Below are positions 33,627 to 41,916 of a stretch of DNA of 42,115 bases, in pieces. Source of the DNA: Streptomyces chilikensis (GTDB lineage: Bacteria > Actinomycetota > Actinomycetes > Streptomycetales > Streptomycetaceae); contig NZ_LWCC02000005.1 of the NCBI RefSeq assembly GCF_001642695.1, positions 1,242,427-1,284,541 of the forward strand, in the 5' to 3' direction. Position numbers and translations under genes: made by a program. Positions within the stretch are counted from its first letter, which is position 1, and each line of letters opens with the position of its first letter. The notes beneath the pieces were generated by a model that ran no database searches, was not told where the DNA came from, and saw only the letters and a program-made list of their open reading frames with translations.

Positions 33627-35371
33627 CCGAGCGGCTGCCGGTCGCCGGACCGGCCGAGGTGCGGCGGGCCGCGGGCCGGCTGGTCCGGGCGGACGGACGG
33701 GCCTTCGCGGGCGTGCTCGCCGTCAACGCGCTGGCCGCGCTGGCGGCGCTCGCGGCGCCGTGGCTGATCGGCAGGGTGGTGGACGAGGTCCGGGCGGGCT
33801 CCCCGGTGTCGGCGGTGGACCGGCTGGCGGTCCTGATCCTGCTGGCCGCCGTCGCCCAGCTGCTGCTGTCCCGGTGGGCGCGGTACGCCGCCCACCGGAT
33901 GGGCGAGCGGGCGCTGGCCCGGGTGCGCGAGGAGTTCGTGGACCGGGCGCTGGCGCTGCCCGCGTCGGTGGTGGAGCGGGCCGGGGCGGGCGACCTGACC
34001 ACCCGGGGCACGGCGGACGTCGCCGCCGTCGGAAGGACGCTGCGCGACTCCGGGCCGGACCTGCTGGTCCACTCGGTGCAGGCGCTGGTGCTGATCGGCG
34101 CGGTGTTCCTCATCCATCCGCTGCTCGGGGCCTGCCTGGTGTTCGGCTTCGCGGGCATCCTCACGGCGACCCGCTGGTACCTGCGGCGGGCCCGCGAGGC
34201 CTACCTGGAGCAGGGCGCGGCCACCTCCGAACTCGCCGAGGAGCTCACCTCCACGGCGTCCGGCGCGCGGACGGTGGAGGCGTTCCGGCTGGAACGGCGC
34301 CGGGTCGCGGCCAACCGCGAGGCGGTCGAGGAGGCCCGCCGCACCCGGATGCGGACCCTCTTCCTGCGCTGCGTCTTCTTCCCCACGCTGGACTTCTCGT
34401 ACGTGCTGCCGGTGGCAGGGGTGCTGCTGGTCGGCGGCCACCTGTGCTTCCAGGGGTCGTTGAGCCTGGGGTCGGTGGTCACGGCGGCGCTCTGCATGCG
34501 GCAGCTGGAGAACCCGCTGGACCACCTGCTGGACATGGTCGAGCAGCTCCAGTCCTCCGGGGCCTCGTTCGCCCGGGTCGAGGGCCTGGCCCGCGCCCCC
34601 CGGGACGGGCGGAGCGCGACGGCCGAGCCCGTGGACGACGTCATCGAGGTGCGGGGCGCCCGGTTCGCCTACCCCGGCGGCTCGGAGGCGCTGGCGGGCG
34701 TGGACCTGGTGGTGCGGCCCGGTGAGCGGCTGGCGGTGGTGGGACCGTCCGGGGCGGGCAAGACCACGCTGAGCCGGCTGATCGCCGGGATCGACGCGCC
34801 CGGCGAGGGCGCGGTGACGGTGGGCGGCGTCCCGGTGGTGTCGCTGGCGCCGGAGCGGCTGCGGCGCCAGGTGGTCCTGGTCACCCAGGAGCACCACGTC
34901 TTCCTCGGCACGGTGCGGGACAACCTGCTGATCGCCGAACCCCAGGCCGGGGACGCCGAGTTGTGGGCGGCGCTGAAGGCGGTGGGCGCGGAGTGGGTGT
35001 CCGCGCTGCCGGAGGGCCTGGACACGGTGCTGGGCGCGGACGCGTACCGGACGTCGGGCCCGCAGGCCCAGCAGCTCGCCCTGGCCCGCGTGGTGCTGGC
35101 CGATCCGCACACGCTGGTCCTCGACGAGGCGACCGCGCTGCTCGACCCGGCCACCGCCCGCCACACCGAACGCGCGCTGGCGGCGGTGCTGGAGGGGCGC
35201 ACGGTGATCGCGGTGGCCCACCGGCTGCACACCGCGCACGACGCGGACCGGGTGGCCGTCATGCGCGACGGCCGCCTGAGCGAACTCGGCTCCCACGAGG
35301 AACTGGTCGCCGCCGGGGGCGAGTACGCCGCCCTCTGGCAGACCTGGCACGGCGCCCCCTCGTCCCCCTGA
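33623..35371 (+). CDS. ABC half-exporter 4 (intact Walker motifs, degenerate signature)
   Basis: A 582-residue half-exporter. Walker A GPSGAGKTT (374-382), Q-loop VTQEHHVF, Walker B LVLDEATALLD (E502) and H-loop VAHRLHT are canonical. The signature LSGGQRQR is replaced by TSGPQAQQ (477-484). Paired with half-exporter 3, its Walker motifs face the perfect LSGGQ of partner 3, while its own damaged signature faces the Walker A that partner 3 lacks. ATG 33623 overlaps the stop of gene 3 as ATGA, with AAGGAG 8 nt upstream. It is the last gene of the operon. Confidence 0.9.
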   Translation: MTERLPVAGPAEVRRAAGRLVRADGRAFAGVLAVNALAALAALAAPWLIGRVVDEVRAGSPVSAVDRLAVLILLAAVAQLLLSRWARYAAHRMGERALARVREEFVDRALALPASVVERAGAGDLTTRGTADVAAVGRTLRDSGPDLLVHSVQALVLIGAVFLIHPLLGACLVFGFAGILTATRWYLRRAREAYLEQGAATSELAEELTSTASGARTVEAFRLERRRVAANREAVEEARRTRMRTLFLRCVFFPTLDFSYVLPVAGVLLVGGHLCFQGSLSLGSVVTAALCMRQLENPLDHLLDMVEQLQSSGASFARVEGLARAPRDGRSATAEPVDDVIEVRGARFAYPGGSEALAGVDLVVRPGERLAVVGPSGAGKTTLSRLIAGIDAPGEGAVTVGGVPVVSLAPERLRRQVVLVTQEHHVFLGTVRDNLLIAEPQAGDAELWAALKAVGAEWVSALPEGLDTVLGADAYRTSGPQAQQLALARVVLADPHTLVLDEATALLDPATARHTERALAAVLEGRTVIAVAHRLHTAHDADRVAVMRDGRLSELGSHEELVAAGGEYAALWQTWHGAPSSP

Positions 35372-35473
35372 CCCTCTCGCTCCCCGGCACCTCGGTCCCC
35401 GGCGCCCGCGGAGGGGGCCGGGACGGCGGGCACGGTCGCCCGCGAAGGGGGCGGCGGGTGCGGGGCGGGGCCG
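35372..35473. terminator. convergent intergenic region with a small hairpin
   Basis: A short stem (gcgggc and gcccgc, 6-nt loop, near 35427-35444) lies between the end of the exporter operon and the end of the flavin reductase-like gene. No T-tract is present. Confidence 0.35.
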
Positions 35474-36097
35474 TCAGGGGGCGGTGCGGGCGCCTGCGCG
35501 CCAGTCCTCGTACCGGATCCTGCGCCGGTCGCGGACGACGGAGGTGGCGCCCCATTCGTTCCCGCCGAGGCGGGACAGCGGCCGCAGGCGGTCCAGGACC
35601 GGATGCCCGCGCCCGTCCAGCACCTCCTCCGCGACGGCCACGTGCCGGACCCGTCCGAACACCACCGTGCACGTCCCGATCGCCACCGTGTCGTGCAGAC
35701 CGCACTCGATCGCCACCGGGGAGCCGGCCACCCGGGGCGGCCCGACCGTCGCGGACGGCTCCGGCGCGATCCCCACCGCCTCGAACTCCCCCAGTCCCGG
35801 CGGAAAGCCGGTCGCGGTGTCGTTGACGGCCGCGAACTGCTCCTCGGCGGCGAGGTTCACCACGAACTCCTCCGTGGCCAGCACGTTCCGCAGGGTGTCC
35901 TTGACGCCCACCGAGGTGAACTGGACCACCGGCGGCTCGGTGCTCGCCACCGTGTAGAAGCTGTGCGGCGCCAGGTTGGCCACCCCGTCGGCGGACAGGG
36001 TGGACACCCAGGCGATGGGCCGCGGCACGACCACCGCGGTCAGCAGCCGGTAGAAGGCGTCAGGGTTCACGGTCCCGGGGTCGAAGTCCACGCGCAT
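35474..36097 (-). CDS. flavin reductase-like domain protein (FMN-binding split barrel)
   Basis: A 207-residue protein of the flavin reductase/FMN-binding split-barrel family. PRPIAWVSTLSADGVANLAPHSFYTVAS is the family FMN-binding segment, followed by KDTLRNVLATEEFVVNL and a later IECGLHDTVAIGTCTVVFGRV. It may reduce FMN with NAD(P)H or use bound FMN itself. I chose ATG 36097; a longer frame to 36445 has an uninformative N-terminus. The ribosome binding site is weak. It is divergent from the protease gene and nothing adjacent suggests an oxygenase partner. Confidence 0.85.
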   Translation of the reverse strand: MRVDFDPGTVNPDAFYRLLTAVVVPRPIAWVSTLSADGVANLAPHSFYTVASTEPPVVQFTSVGVKDTLRNVLATEEFVVNLAAEEQFAAVNDTATGFPPGLGEFEAVGIAPEPSATVGPPRVAGSPVAIECGLHDTVAIGTCTVVFGRVRHVAVAEEVLDGRGHPVLDRLRPLSRLGGNEWGATSVVRDRRRIRYEDWRAGARTAP

Positions 36098-36570
36098 GCC
36101 GCTCAGTGTCCCCCGCCGGACCGCCCGCCGCGTCACCGCGGGCCCGCGCGGACCGCCGGTGACGCCTGCGGGTTGCGTCGGTTTCCGGCCAGCGGAGGCG
36201 GTGACCCCCTCCCGCCGGAACACCGCCTTCCGCTTTACCGCGCCATGACCGCCCGCCGCCCCGCCGCCCGCCCCGCCGGCCCGCCGCCCCAAGGCGCGGG
36301 CCGACGGCGGAGCCCGGGGCTTGGGTGATCCTTTGCGCGCGCCGAAGCCGCCCTTGGTTGCGGCTTTACCGCGCCGCGACCCGCGCCGGTCACCCCCGGC
36401 GTTCACCCACGCACCGCCTTCCGGCCATTTTGGCGGCGTGCACATGACACATTCAGCCCCTCGGTGCGACAGTTCCTCCGCGGCTCCACCGCAGCAACAC
36501 CTCCTTCCCCCGCCCCCGCTTCCGGGACCGGCTCACGAGGCCTGCCCGGATCCCCACACGAGGAGATCGC
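36098..36570. promoter_or_regulatory. divergent promoter region of the reductase and M4 protease genes
   Basis: No gene is visible in these 473 bp. GCTTTACCGCGCC occurs at 36232-36244 and again at 36363-36375, each in a slightly AT-richer patch. A 6-bp inverted repeat (cccaag near 36288, cttggg near 36320) with an inner 5-bp stem lies between them. No clear consensus promoter is seen. Confidence 0.45.
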
Positions 36571-38229
36571 GTGTCCGCTCTCTACGCGCGTCGTCGGCGC
36601 TCCGCGCTGGCCGCCGCCACCGCGCTCGCCGCAGGCTCCCTGCTGATCACGGCCGGCACCGCGACCGGTGCCCCCGACGCCACCGCGTCCGCCGCCTCGC
36701 AGACCGCGACCGCCCCCGCCGCCATGCCGGTGCAGCTCTCCCCCGCCGCGCGCACCACCCTGCTGAAGGCCGCCGAGGGCCGCGTGGCCGACACCGGCAG
36801 GGCGATAGGCCTGGCCGCCCAGGAGAAGCTGGTCGTCCGCGACGTGGTCCAGGACGCGGACGGCTCGCTGCACACCCGCTACGAGCGCACCTACCAGGGC
36901 CTGCCGGTCCTCGGCGGCGACCTGGTCGTCCACACCTCGCCGTCCGGCAAGCAGCAGGGCGTCACCAAGGCCACCAAGGCCGAGATCAAGGCCGACCTGA
37001 CCGCCGAGGTCACGGCCGGCAAGGCGGAGCGCCAGGCGCTGAGCGCCTCGGAGTCCTCCGGCGCCGAGAAGTCCGCCGTCGAGAGCTCCCGCAAGGTGGT
37101 CTGGGCCGCCGACGGCGAGCCCAGGCTGGCCTACGAGACGGTGATCGGCGGCTTCCAGTCCGACGGCACCCCCAACGAACTGCACGTGATCACCGACGCC
37201 GCCACCGGCGAGAAGATCTACGAGTTCCAGGGCGTGCACACCGGAACCGGCAGGACCATGTACTCCGGCAGCGTCACCCTGAACAGCACGCTGTCCGGCT
37301 CGACGTACCAGCTGACCGACTCCACCCGCGGCGGCCACAGGACGTACAACCTGGCCCGCGGCACCTCCGGCACCGGCACGCTCTTCACCGACGCGGACGA
37401 CATCTGGGGCACCGGCGTCGCCTCCAGCTCCTCCACGGACCAGACGGCCGCCGCGGACGCCGCCTACGGCGCGCAGAAGACCTGGGACTTCTACAAGAGC
37501 ACCTTCAACCGCAGCGGCATCAAGAACGACGGCAAGGCCGCCTACTCGCGGGTCCACTACGGCAACGCCTACGTCAACGCCTTCTGGCAGGACTCCTGCT
37601 TCTGCATGACCTACGGCGACGGCGCGGGCAACGTCAAGCCCCTGACCTCGCTGGACGTGGCCGCCCACGAGATGACCCACGGCGTCACCTCGGTCACCGC
37701 CCGCCTGAACTACAGCGGCGAGTCCGGCGGACTCAACGAGGCCACCTCCGACATCCTCGCCACCGGCACCGAGTTCTACGCCGCCAACTCCACCGACGTG
37801 GGCGACTACCTCATCGGCGAGAAGATCGACATCAACGGCAACGGCACGCCGCTGCGCTACATGGACAAGCCGAGCAGGGACGGCAAGTCCCAGGACTACT
37901 GGTCCACCTCCACCAACAGCGTGGACGTGCACTACTCGTCCGGCCCCGCCAACCACTTCTTCTACCTGCTCTCCGAGGGCAGCGGCGCCAAGACGATCAA
38001 CGGCGTGAGCTACAACTCGCCGACCTACAACGGCGCCGCGGTGACCGGCATCGGCCGCGCCAAGGCGCTGCAGATCTGGTACAAGGCCCTCACCACCTAC
38101 ATGACCTCCACCACCAAGTACGCGGGCGCCCGCACCGCCACGCTCAACGCGGCGACCGCCCTGTACGGCTCGGGCAGCGCGGAGTACAACGCGGTGAACA
38201 CGGCCTGGGCGGCGGTCAACGTCAAGTGA
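36571..38229 (+). CDS. secreted M4 family neutral metalloprotease (thermolysin-like)
   Basis: A 552-residue preproprotein. A signal peptide (RRRRSALAAATALAAGSLL to about residue 34) is followed by an FTP/PepSY-type propeptide, and the mature domain begins near residue 220. Zinc ligands are H366 and H370 (AAHEMTHGV), with E390 in GGLNEATSD, and catalytic H454 (VDVHYSSGPANHFFY). E367 is the general base. No C-terminal P-domain is present. It starts at GTG 36571 with GAGGAG 6 nt upstream. It probably degrades extracellular protein in the developmental or nutrient-limited phase. Confidence 0.95.
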   Translation: MSALYARRRRSALAAATALAAGSLLITAGTATGAPDATASAASQTATAPAAMPVQLSPAARTTLLKAAEGRVADTGRAIGLAAQEKLVVRDVVQDADGSLHTRYERTYQGLPVLGGDLVVHTSPSGKQQGVTKATKAEIKADLTAEVTAGKAERQALSASESSGAEKSAVESSRKVVWAADGEPRLAYETVIGGFQSDGTPNELHVITDAATGEKIYEFQGVHTGTGRTMYSGSVTLNSTLSGSTYQLTDSTRGGHRTYNLARGTSGTGTLFTDADDIWGTGVASSSSTDQTAAADAAYGAQKTWDFYKSTFNRSGIKNDGKAAYSRVHYGNAYVNAFWQDSCFCMTYGDGAGNVKPLTSLDVAAHEMTHGVTSVTARLNYSGESGGLNEATSDILATGTEFYAANSTDVGDYLIGEKIDINGNGTPLRYMDKPSRDGKSQDYWSTSTNSVDVHYSSGPANHFFYLLSEGSGAKTINGVSYNSPTYNGAAVTGIGRAKALQIWYKALTTYMTSTTKYAGARTATLNAATALYGSGSAEYNAVNTAWAAVNVK

Positions 38230-38265
38230 CGCCGGCCCGGCCGGCCCACGGCTGACCCGTCGAAC

Positions 38266-38312
38266 GACTGAGCGGCACCTGGAGGGTGAAGACCTCCGGG
38301 TGCCGCTTAGTC
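38266..38312 (+). terminator. terminator of the M4 protease gene
   Basis: A 20-bp stem (38266-38285 with 38293-38312), with two G-U wobbles and a 7-nt loop, lies 37 bp after the protease stop. It is one of the strongest hairpins in the window. Its 3' arm ends in TTAGTC, which overlaps the likely -10 box of the next gene. Confidence 0.85.
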
Positions 38313-38313
38313 T
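38308..38313 (+). promoter_or_regulatory. -10 box of a leaderless promoter for the DUF1990 gene
   Basis: TAGTCT lies 8 nt before ATG 38322, the same spacing as TAGGCT before the ABC operon. No ribosome binding site precedes the ATG. The box is the 3' end of the preceding terminator stem. Confidence 0.45.
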
Positions 38314-38321
38314 TGGGCCTC

Positions 38322-38834
38322 ATGTCGTTCACCTACGAGGATGTCGGCGCCACGCGCGACGGCGGCGTCCCCTGCCCGCCAGGCTTCCGTTCCCTGCGGG
38401 AGCGCACCCGCATCGGCGAGGGCGAGGAGGTGTTCCGCCGCGCCGCCGAGGCCCTGATGACGTGGCGGATGCACCGGGAGATGGGGGTGGGCGTCACCGC
38501 CTCCGCCGAGCGCGCGGCACCGGACGTCGACGTCACGGTGACACTGGCCGGCATCGTCAGGGCCCCCTGCCGGGTGGTGTGGGCGGTGGAGCAGGCGCGC
38601 CACGTGGGCTGGGCCTACGGCACGCTGCCCGGGCACCCCGAGTCCGGCGAGGAGGCGTTCGTGGTCAACCGCACCGGCGACGGCACGGTCTGGCTCACGG
38701 TCACCGCGTTCTCCCGCCCCGCCAAGTGGTACGCCAAGGCGGGCGGCCCGGCGACCCGGGGGTTCCAGCACGCGTACGCGCGGCGGTGCGGGGTGGTGCT
38801 GCGCCGCATCGCCGACCCGCCGGCCGGACCCTGA
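38322..38834 (+). CDS. DUF1990 family protein
   Basis: A 170-residue protein of a family of unknown function common in actinobacteria. FTYEDVGATRDGGVPCPPGFR at the N-terminus, then GEGEEVFRRAAEALMTWRMHR, VVWAVEQARHVGWAYGTLPGHPESGEEAF and FSRPAKWYAKAGGPATRGFQHAYARR are the family's conserved blocks. The fold is probably related to START-like lipid-binding domains, but this is inference. I chose ATG 38322; a longer frame to 38286 lies in the terminator stem. It is convergent with glgP. Confidence 0.85.
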   Translation: MSFTYEDVGATRDGGVPCPPGFRSLRERTRIGEGEEVFRRAAEALMTWRMHREMGVGVTASAERAAPDVDVTVTLAGIVRAPCRVVWAVEQARHVGWAYGTLPGHPESGEEAFVVNRTGDGTVWLTVTAFSRPAKWYAKAGGPATRGFQHAYARRCGVVLRRIADPPAGP

Positions 38835-38853
38835 CGCGGCACGGCGCCCCGCA

Positions 38854-38879
38854 CCCGGGGGCCGCGAACGCCCCCCGGG
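38854..38879. terminator. bidirectional terminator between the DUF1990 gene and glgP
   Basis: The stem cccggggg (38854-38861) pairs with cccccggg (38872-38879) across a 10-nt loop, in the 61-bp gap between two convergent stop codons. It can serve both strands. Confidence 0.6.
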
Positions 38880-38895
38880 CCGCGCGGGGACGCCG

Positions 38896-41520
38896 TCACC
38901 GCATCAGCACGCCCGCCGCCTCCGCCGGCTCCTCCCCCGGAAGGGCGACCAGCCCCAGCTCCGCGCCGGAGGCCAGCAGCCGGTGCGCGGGCAGCACCCG
39001 CACCGTGTAGCCGAACGGCCCGGTGCGGTCCAGGGTCAGCGGGCCCTCGTAGACCCAGTTCCCCTCCGTGTCCGGTCCGTGGGACGAGGGCTTCAGCGGG
39101 ACCGTGGTGGGGGCGGTGAGCCGGTCCTCCGCGTCGACCCGGCCCGCCGCCGCCTGGACCTCGACGTCCTCCGGGGCGAGTCCGGCGAGCCCCACCCGCA
39201 CCCGCAGGGTCAGCGTGGCCCCCAGCTCGGCGGTGCTGGAGGCGGACGAGGTCTCCACGTGGCCCACCCGCACGGCCGGCCAGCCGCCGCGGACCCGCGC
39301 CTTCCAGTCCGCCAGTTCGCGCGCCGCCTCGACCGTCATCGCCCGGTGCGAGCGCGCGGCGGGGGCGTAGAGGCGCTCCACGTACTCGCGCACCATCCGT
39401 CCCGCCAGCACCTTGGGCCCCAGGTGGGTGAGGGTCCGCCGGACCATCTCGATCCACCGGTCGGGCAGCCCGGTGGAGCCGCCCTTCTCGTAGAAGCGGG
39501 GCGTGACCCGCCGCTCCAGCAGGTCGTAGAGGGCGGCGGCCTCCAGGTCGTCCCGCCGCTCGGGGCCGGTGCCGGTGCCGTCGGCGGTGGGGATCGCCCA
39601 GCCGAAGTCCGGCTGGAACCACTCGTCCCACCAGCCGTCCAGCACCGACAGGTTGAGGCAGCCGTTGAGCGCCGCCTTCATCCCGCTGGTGCCGCACGCC
39701 TCCAGGGGCCGGAGCGGGTTGTTCAGCCAGATGTCGCAGCCGGGGTACAGCTTCTGCGCCATGCCCATGCCGTAGTCGGGCAGGAAGACGATCCGGTGCC
39801 GCACCTTCGGGTCGTCGGCGAACCGCACCAGCTCCTGGATCAGCCGCTTCCCGCTCTCGTCGGCCGGGTGCGCCTTGCCCGCGACCACCAGCTGCACCGG
39901 CCGTTCGGGGTGCAGCAGCAGCGACCGCAGCCGCTCGTGGTCGCGCAGCATCAGCGTGAGCCGCTTGTAGGACGGCACGCGGCGGGCGAACCCGATGGTC
40001 AGCACGTCGGGGTCGAGCACGCCGTCGATCCAGCCGAGCTCCGCGTCGCCCGCGCCGCGCTGCCGCCAGGAGTCGCGCAGCCGCCGCCGGACCTCCTCCA
40101 CCAGCTGGCCGCGCAGCGACCGGCGCAGCTCCCAGATCTCCTCGTCGGAGATGTCCCGCACGGCGTCCCAGCGCTCGGAGCCGCCGACGCCGAGTTCCTC
40201 CTCGGCCCGCCGTTCCCCGACGCCGCGCGTGCCGAGCCGCAGCACCTCGGGGGCCACCCAGGTGGGCGCGTGGACTCCGTTGGTGACGGAGGTGATAGGC
40301 ACCTCCTCGGGGTCGAATCCCGGCCAGAGTCCGGCGAACATCTCCCGGCTCACCTTGCCGTGCAGCAGCGAGACGCCGTTGGCCCGCTGGGCCAGGCGCA
40401 GGCCCATCACCGCCATGTTGAAGACGCCCGGGTCGCCTCCGGGGTAGGTCTCGGCGCCCAGCCGCAGCACCCGGTCGACGTCGATCCGCGGCAGCTCGGC
40501 GTCCTGCCCGAACTGGCGGGCGACCAGGTTGCGGTCGAACCGGTCGATGCCGGCCGGCACGGGGGTGTGGGTGGTGAAGACGGTCCCGGCCCGCACCGCC
40601 TCCAGGGCGGCGTCGAAGTCCAGTCCCTCGGTCACCAGTTCGTGGATGCGCTCCAGTCCGAGGAAGCCGGCGTGGCCCTCGTTGGTGTGGAACACCTCGG
40701 GTCGCGGGTGGCCGGTGAGCTCGCAGTACTCGCGCACCGCCCGGACACCTCCTATGCCGAGCAGCATCTCCTGGAGCAGCCGGTGCTCGCTGCCCCCGCC
40801 GTAGAGGCGGTCGGTGACGCAGCGTTCGCCGGCGCCGTTGTCCTCGACGTCGGAGTCGAGCAGGAGCAGGGGCACCCGGCCCACCTGGGCGAGCCAGATC
40901 CTGGCCCGCAGCGAGGTGCCGCCGGGCAGGGCGAGCGAGACGTGGGCGGGGGTGCCGTCGGGACGGGCGAGCGGGGCGAGGGGCAGCTCGTTGGGGTCGA
41001 GCACCGGGTAGTGCTCCTGCTGCCAGCCGTCGCGGGACAGCGACTGGCGGAAGTACCCGTGCCGGTAGAGCAGTCCCACGCCGATGAGCGGGACCCCGAG
41101 GTCGCTGGCGGCCTTGAGGTGGTCGCCGGCCAGGATGCCCAGGCCGCCGGAGTACTGCGGCAGGGCGGCGGTGATGCCGAACTCCGGCGAGAAGTAGGCC
41201 ACGGCGGCGGGCAGGCCGTCGGACTGTTCCTGGTACCAGCGCGGACCGCCGGTGTACTCGGCGAGGTCCTCGGCGGCCGCGGTCAGACGGGCCAGGAACT
41301 CGCCGTCCCCGGCCAGTTCGGCGAGCCTCGCCGGCGGGACGCTGCCCAGCAGGCGCACCGGATCGCCACCGCAGGCCGCCCAGCGTTCGGGGTCGACCGA
41401 CCGGAACAGGTCGCGGGTGCCGGCGTGCCACGACCAGCGCAGGTTTCGCGCCAGATCGCTGAGCGGGCGGAGGGGTCGGGGGAGGACGGGACGGACGGTG
41501 AATCGACGGATCGCCTTCAC
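38896..41520 (-). CDS. glgP: glycogen/alpha-glucan phosphorylase
   Basis: An 874-residue GT35 phosphorylase that releases glucose 1-phosphate from glycogen, or can run in reverse. The N-terminal DUF3417-type domain (RPVLPRPLRPLSDLARNLRWSW) marks the bacterial alpha-glucan phosphorylase group. The PLP lysine is K615 in ACGTSGMKAALNG. Other marks are YFSPEFGITAALPQYSGGLGILAGDHLK, TNGVHAPTW and FARRVPSYKR. It starts at GTG 41520 with GAGG 7 nt upstream; the longer frame to 41556 lacks a site. It is divergent from glgE, and glgX lies 11 kb away. Confidence 0.95.
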   Translation of the reverse strand: MKAIRRFTVRPVLPRPLRPLSDLARNLRWSWHAGTRDLFRSVDPERWAACGGDPVRLLGSVPPARLAELAGDGEFLARLTAAAEDLAEYTGGPRWYQEQSDGLPAAVAYFSPEFGITAALPQYSGGLGILAGDHLKAASDLGVPLIGVGLLYRHGYFRQSLSRDGWQQEHYPVLDPNELPLAPLARPDGTPAHVSLALPGGTSLRARIWLAQVGRVPLLLLDSDVEDNGAGERCVTDRLYGGGSEHRLLQEMLLGIGGVRAVREYCELTGHPRPEVFHTNEGHAGFLGLERIHELVTEGLDFDAALEAVRAGTVFTTHTPVPAGIDRFDRNLVARQFGQDAELPRIDVDRVLRLGAETYPGGDPGVFNMAVMGLRLAQRANGVSLLHGKVSREMFAGLWPGFDPEEVPITSVTNGVHAPTWVAPEVLRLGTRGVGERRAEEELGVGGSERWDAVRDISDEEIWELRRSLRGQLVEEVRRRLRDSWRQRGAGDAELGWIDGVLDPDVLTIGFARRVPSYKRLTLMLRDHERLRSLLLHPERPVQLVVAGKAHPADESGKRLIQELVRFADDPKVRHRIVFLPDYGMGMAQKLYPGCDIWLNNPLRPLEACGTSGMKAALNGCLNLSVLDGWWDEWFQPDFGWAIPTADGTGTGPERRDDLEAAALYDLLERRVTPRFYEKGGSTGLPDRWIEMVRRTLTHLGPKVLAGRMVREYVERLYAPAARSHRAMTVEAARELADWKARVRGGWPAVRVGHVETSSASSTAELGATLTLRVRVGLAGLAPEDVEVQAAAGRVDAEDRLTAPTTVPLKPSSHGPDTEGNWVYEGPLTLDRTGPFGYTVRVLPAHRLLASGAELGLVALPGEEPAEAAGVLMR

Positions 41521-41916
41521 GTTTCCACCTCGGCTGGGCGTGCGGAGGGGGGACACATCTGTACGAATGCGTCCCCGTCGTCACCTCAGACGGTATCCGC
41601 GCGGGAGCGGATCAACCCACGGCGCGCGTTTTTCCGGCGTGCCGCCGGAGCACGCGGCGCACGACACGCGGGGCGAGCGGGTGAAATACCCGCCGCCAGG
41701 CCGGGAATACGACGAACGACGTACAAGTCCGCCTCGTCTCGGCCGGATACGGGACCGGTCTTGTGCTCCCGGATACGCATGAGTAGTTAACAAAGCGCCG
41801 GATTGCTCACCCGAAGAGGGTGGGAAGGCTCCCCCGGTACCCCTTCGGTGGCTCTCGCGGGAACCACCTCCCACATCTCCCCATCCGCCCATCCACGTTG
41901 ACGCGGAGGAGTGGTC
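41521..41916. promoter_or_regulatory. divergent glgP-glgE control region
   Basis: No gene is visible in these 396 bp. They contain an imperfect 28-bp palindrome near glgP (41549-41576), three spaced copies of a CGGxATACG-type motif (41702, 41743, 41769) and an AT-rich patch, gagtagttaacaaa (41781-41794), which could hold a glgE promoter. A 5-bp hairpin (caccc, gggtg) follows near 41809. Confidence 0.5.
41549..41576 (-). promoter_or_regulatory. 28-bp imperfect palindrome upstream of glgP
   Basis: Eleven of 14 base pairs match across the dyad; the outer six, GGGGAC and GTCCCC, are perfect, as is the central GTAC. It begins 28 bp before the glgP start, where a dimeric regulator could block transcription. 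Confidence 0.5.

Noticed and set aside
38983-41790. 935-codon plus-strand ORF opposite glgP
   Set aside because: It is a shadow of a phosphorylase gene with an intact PLP lysine and motifs.
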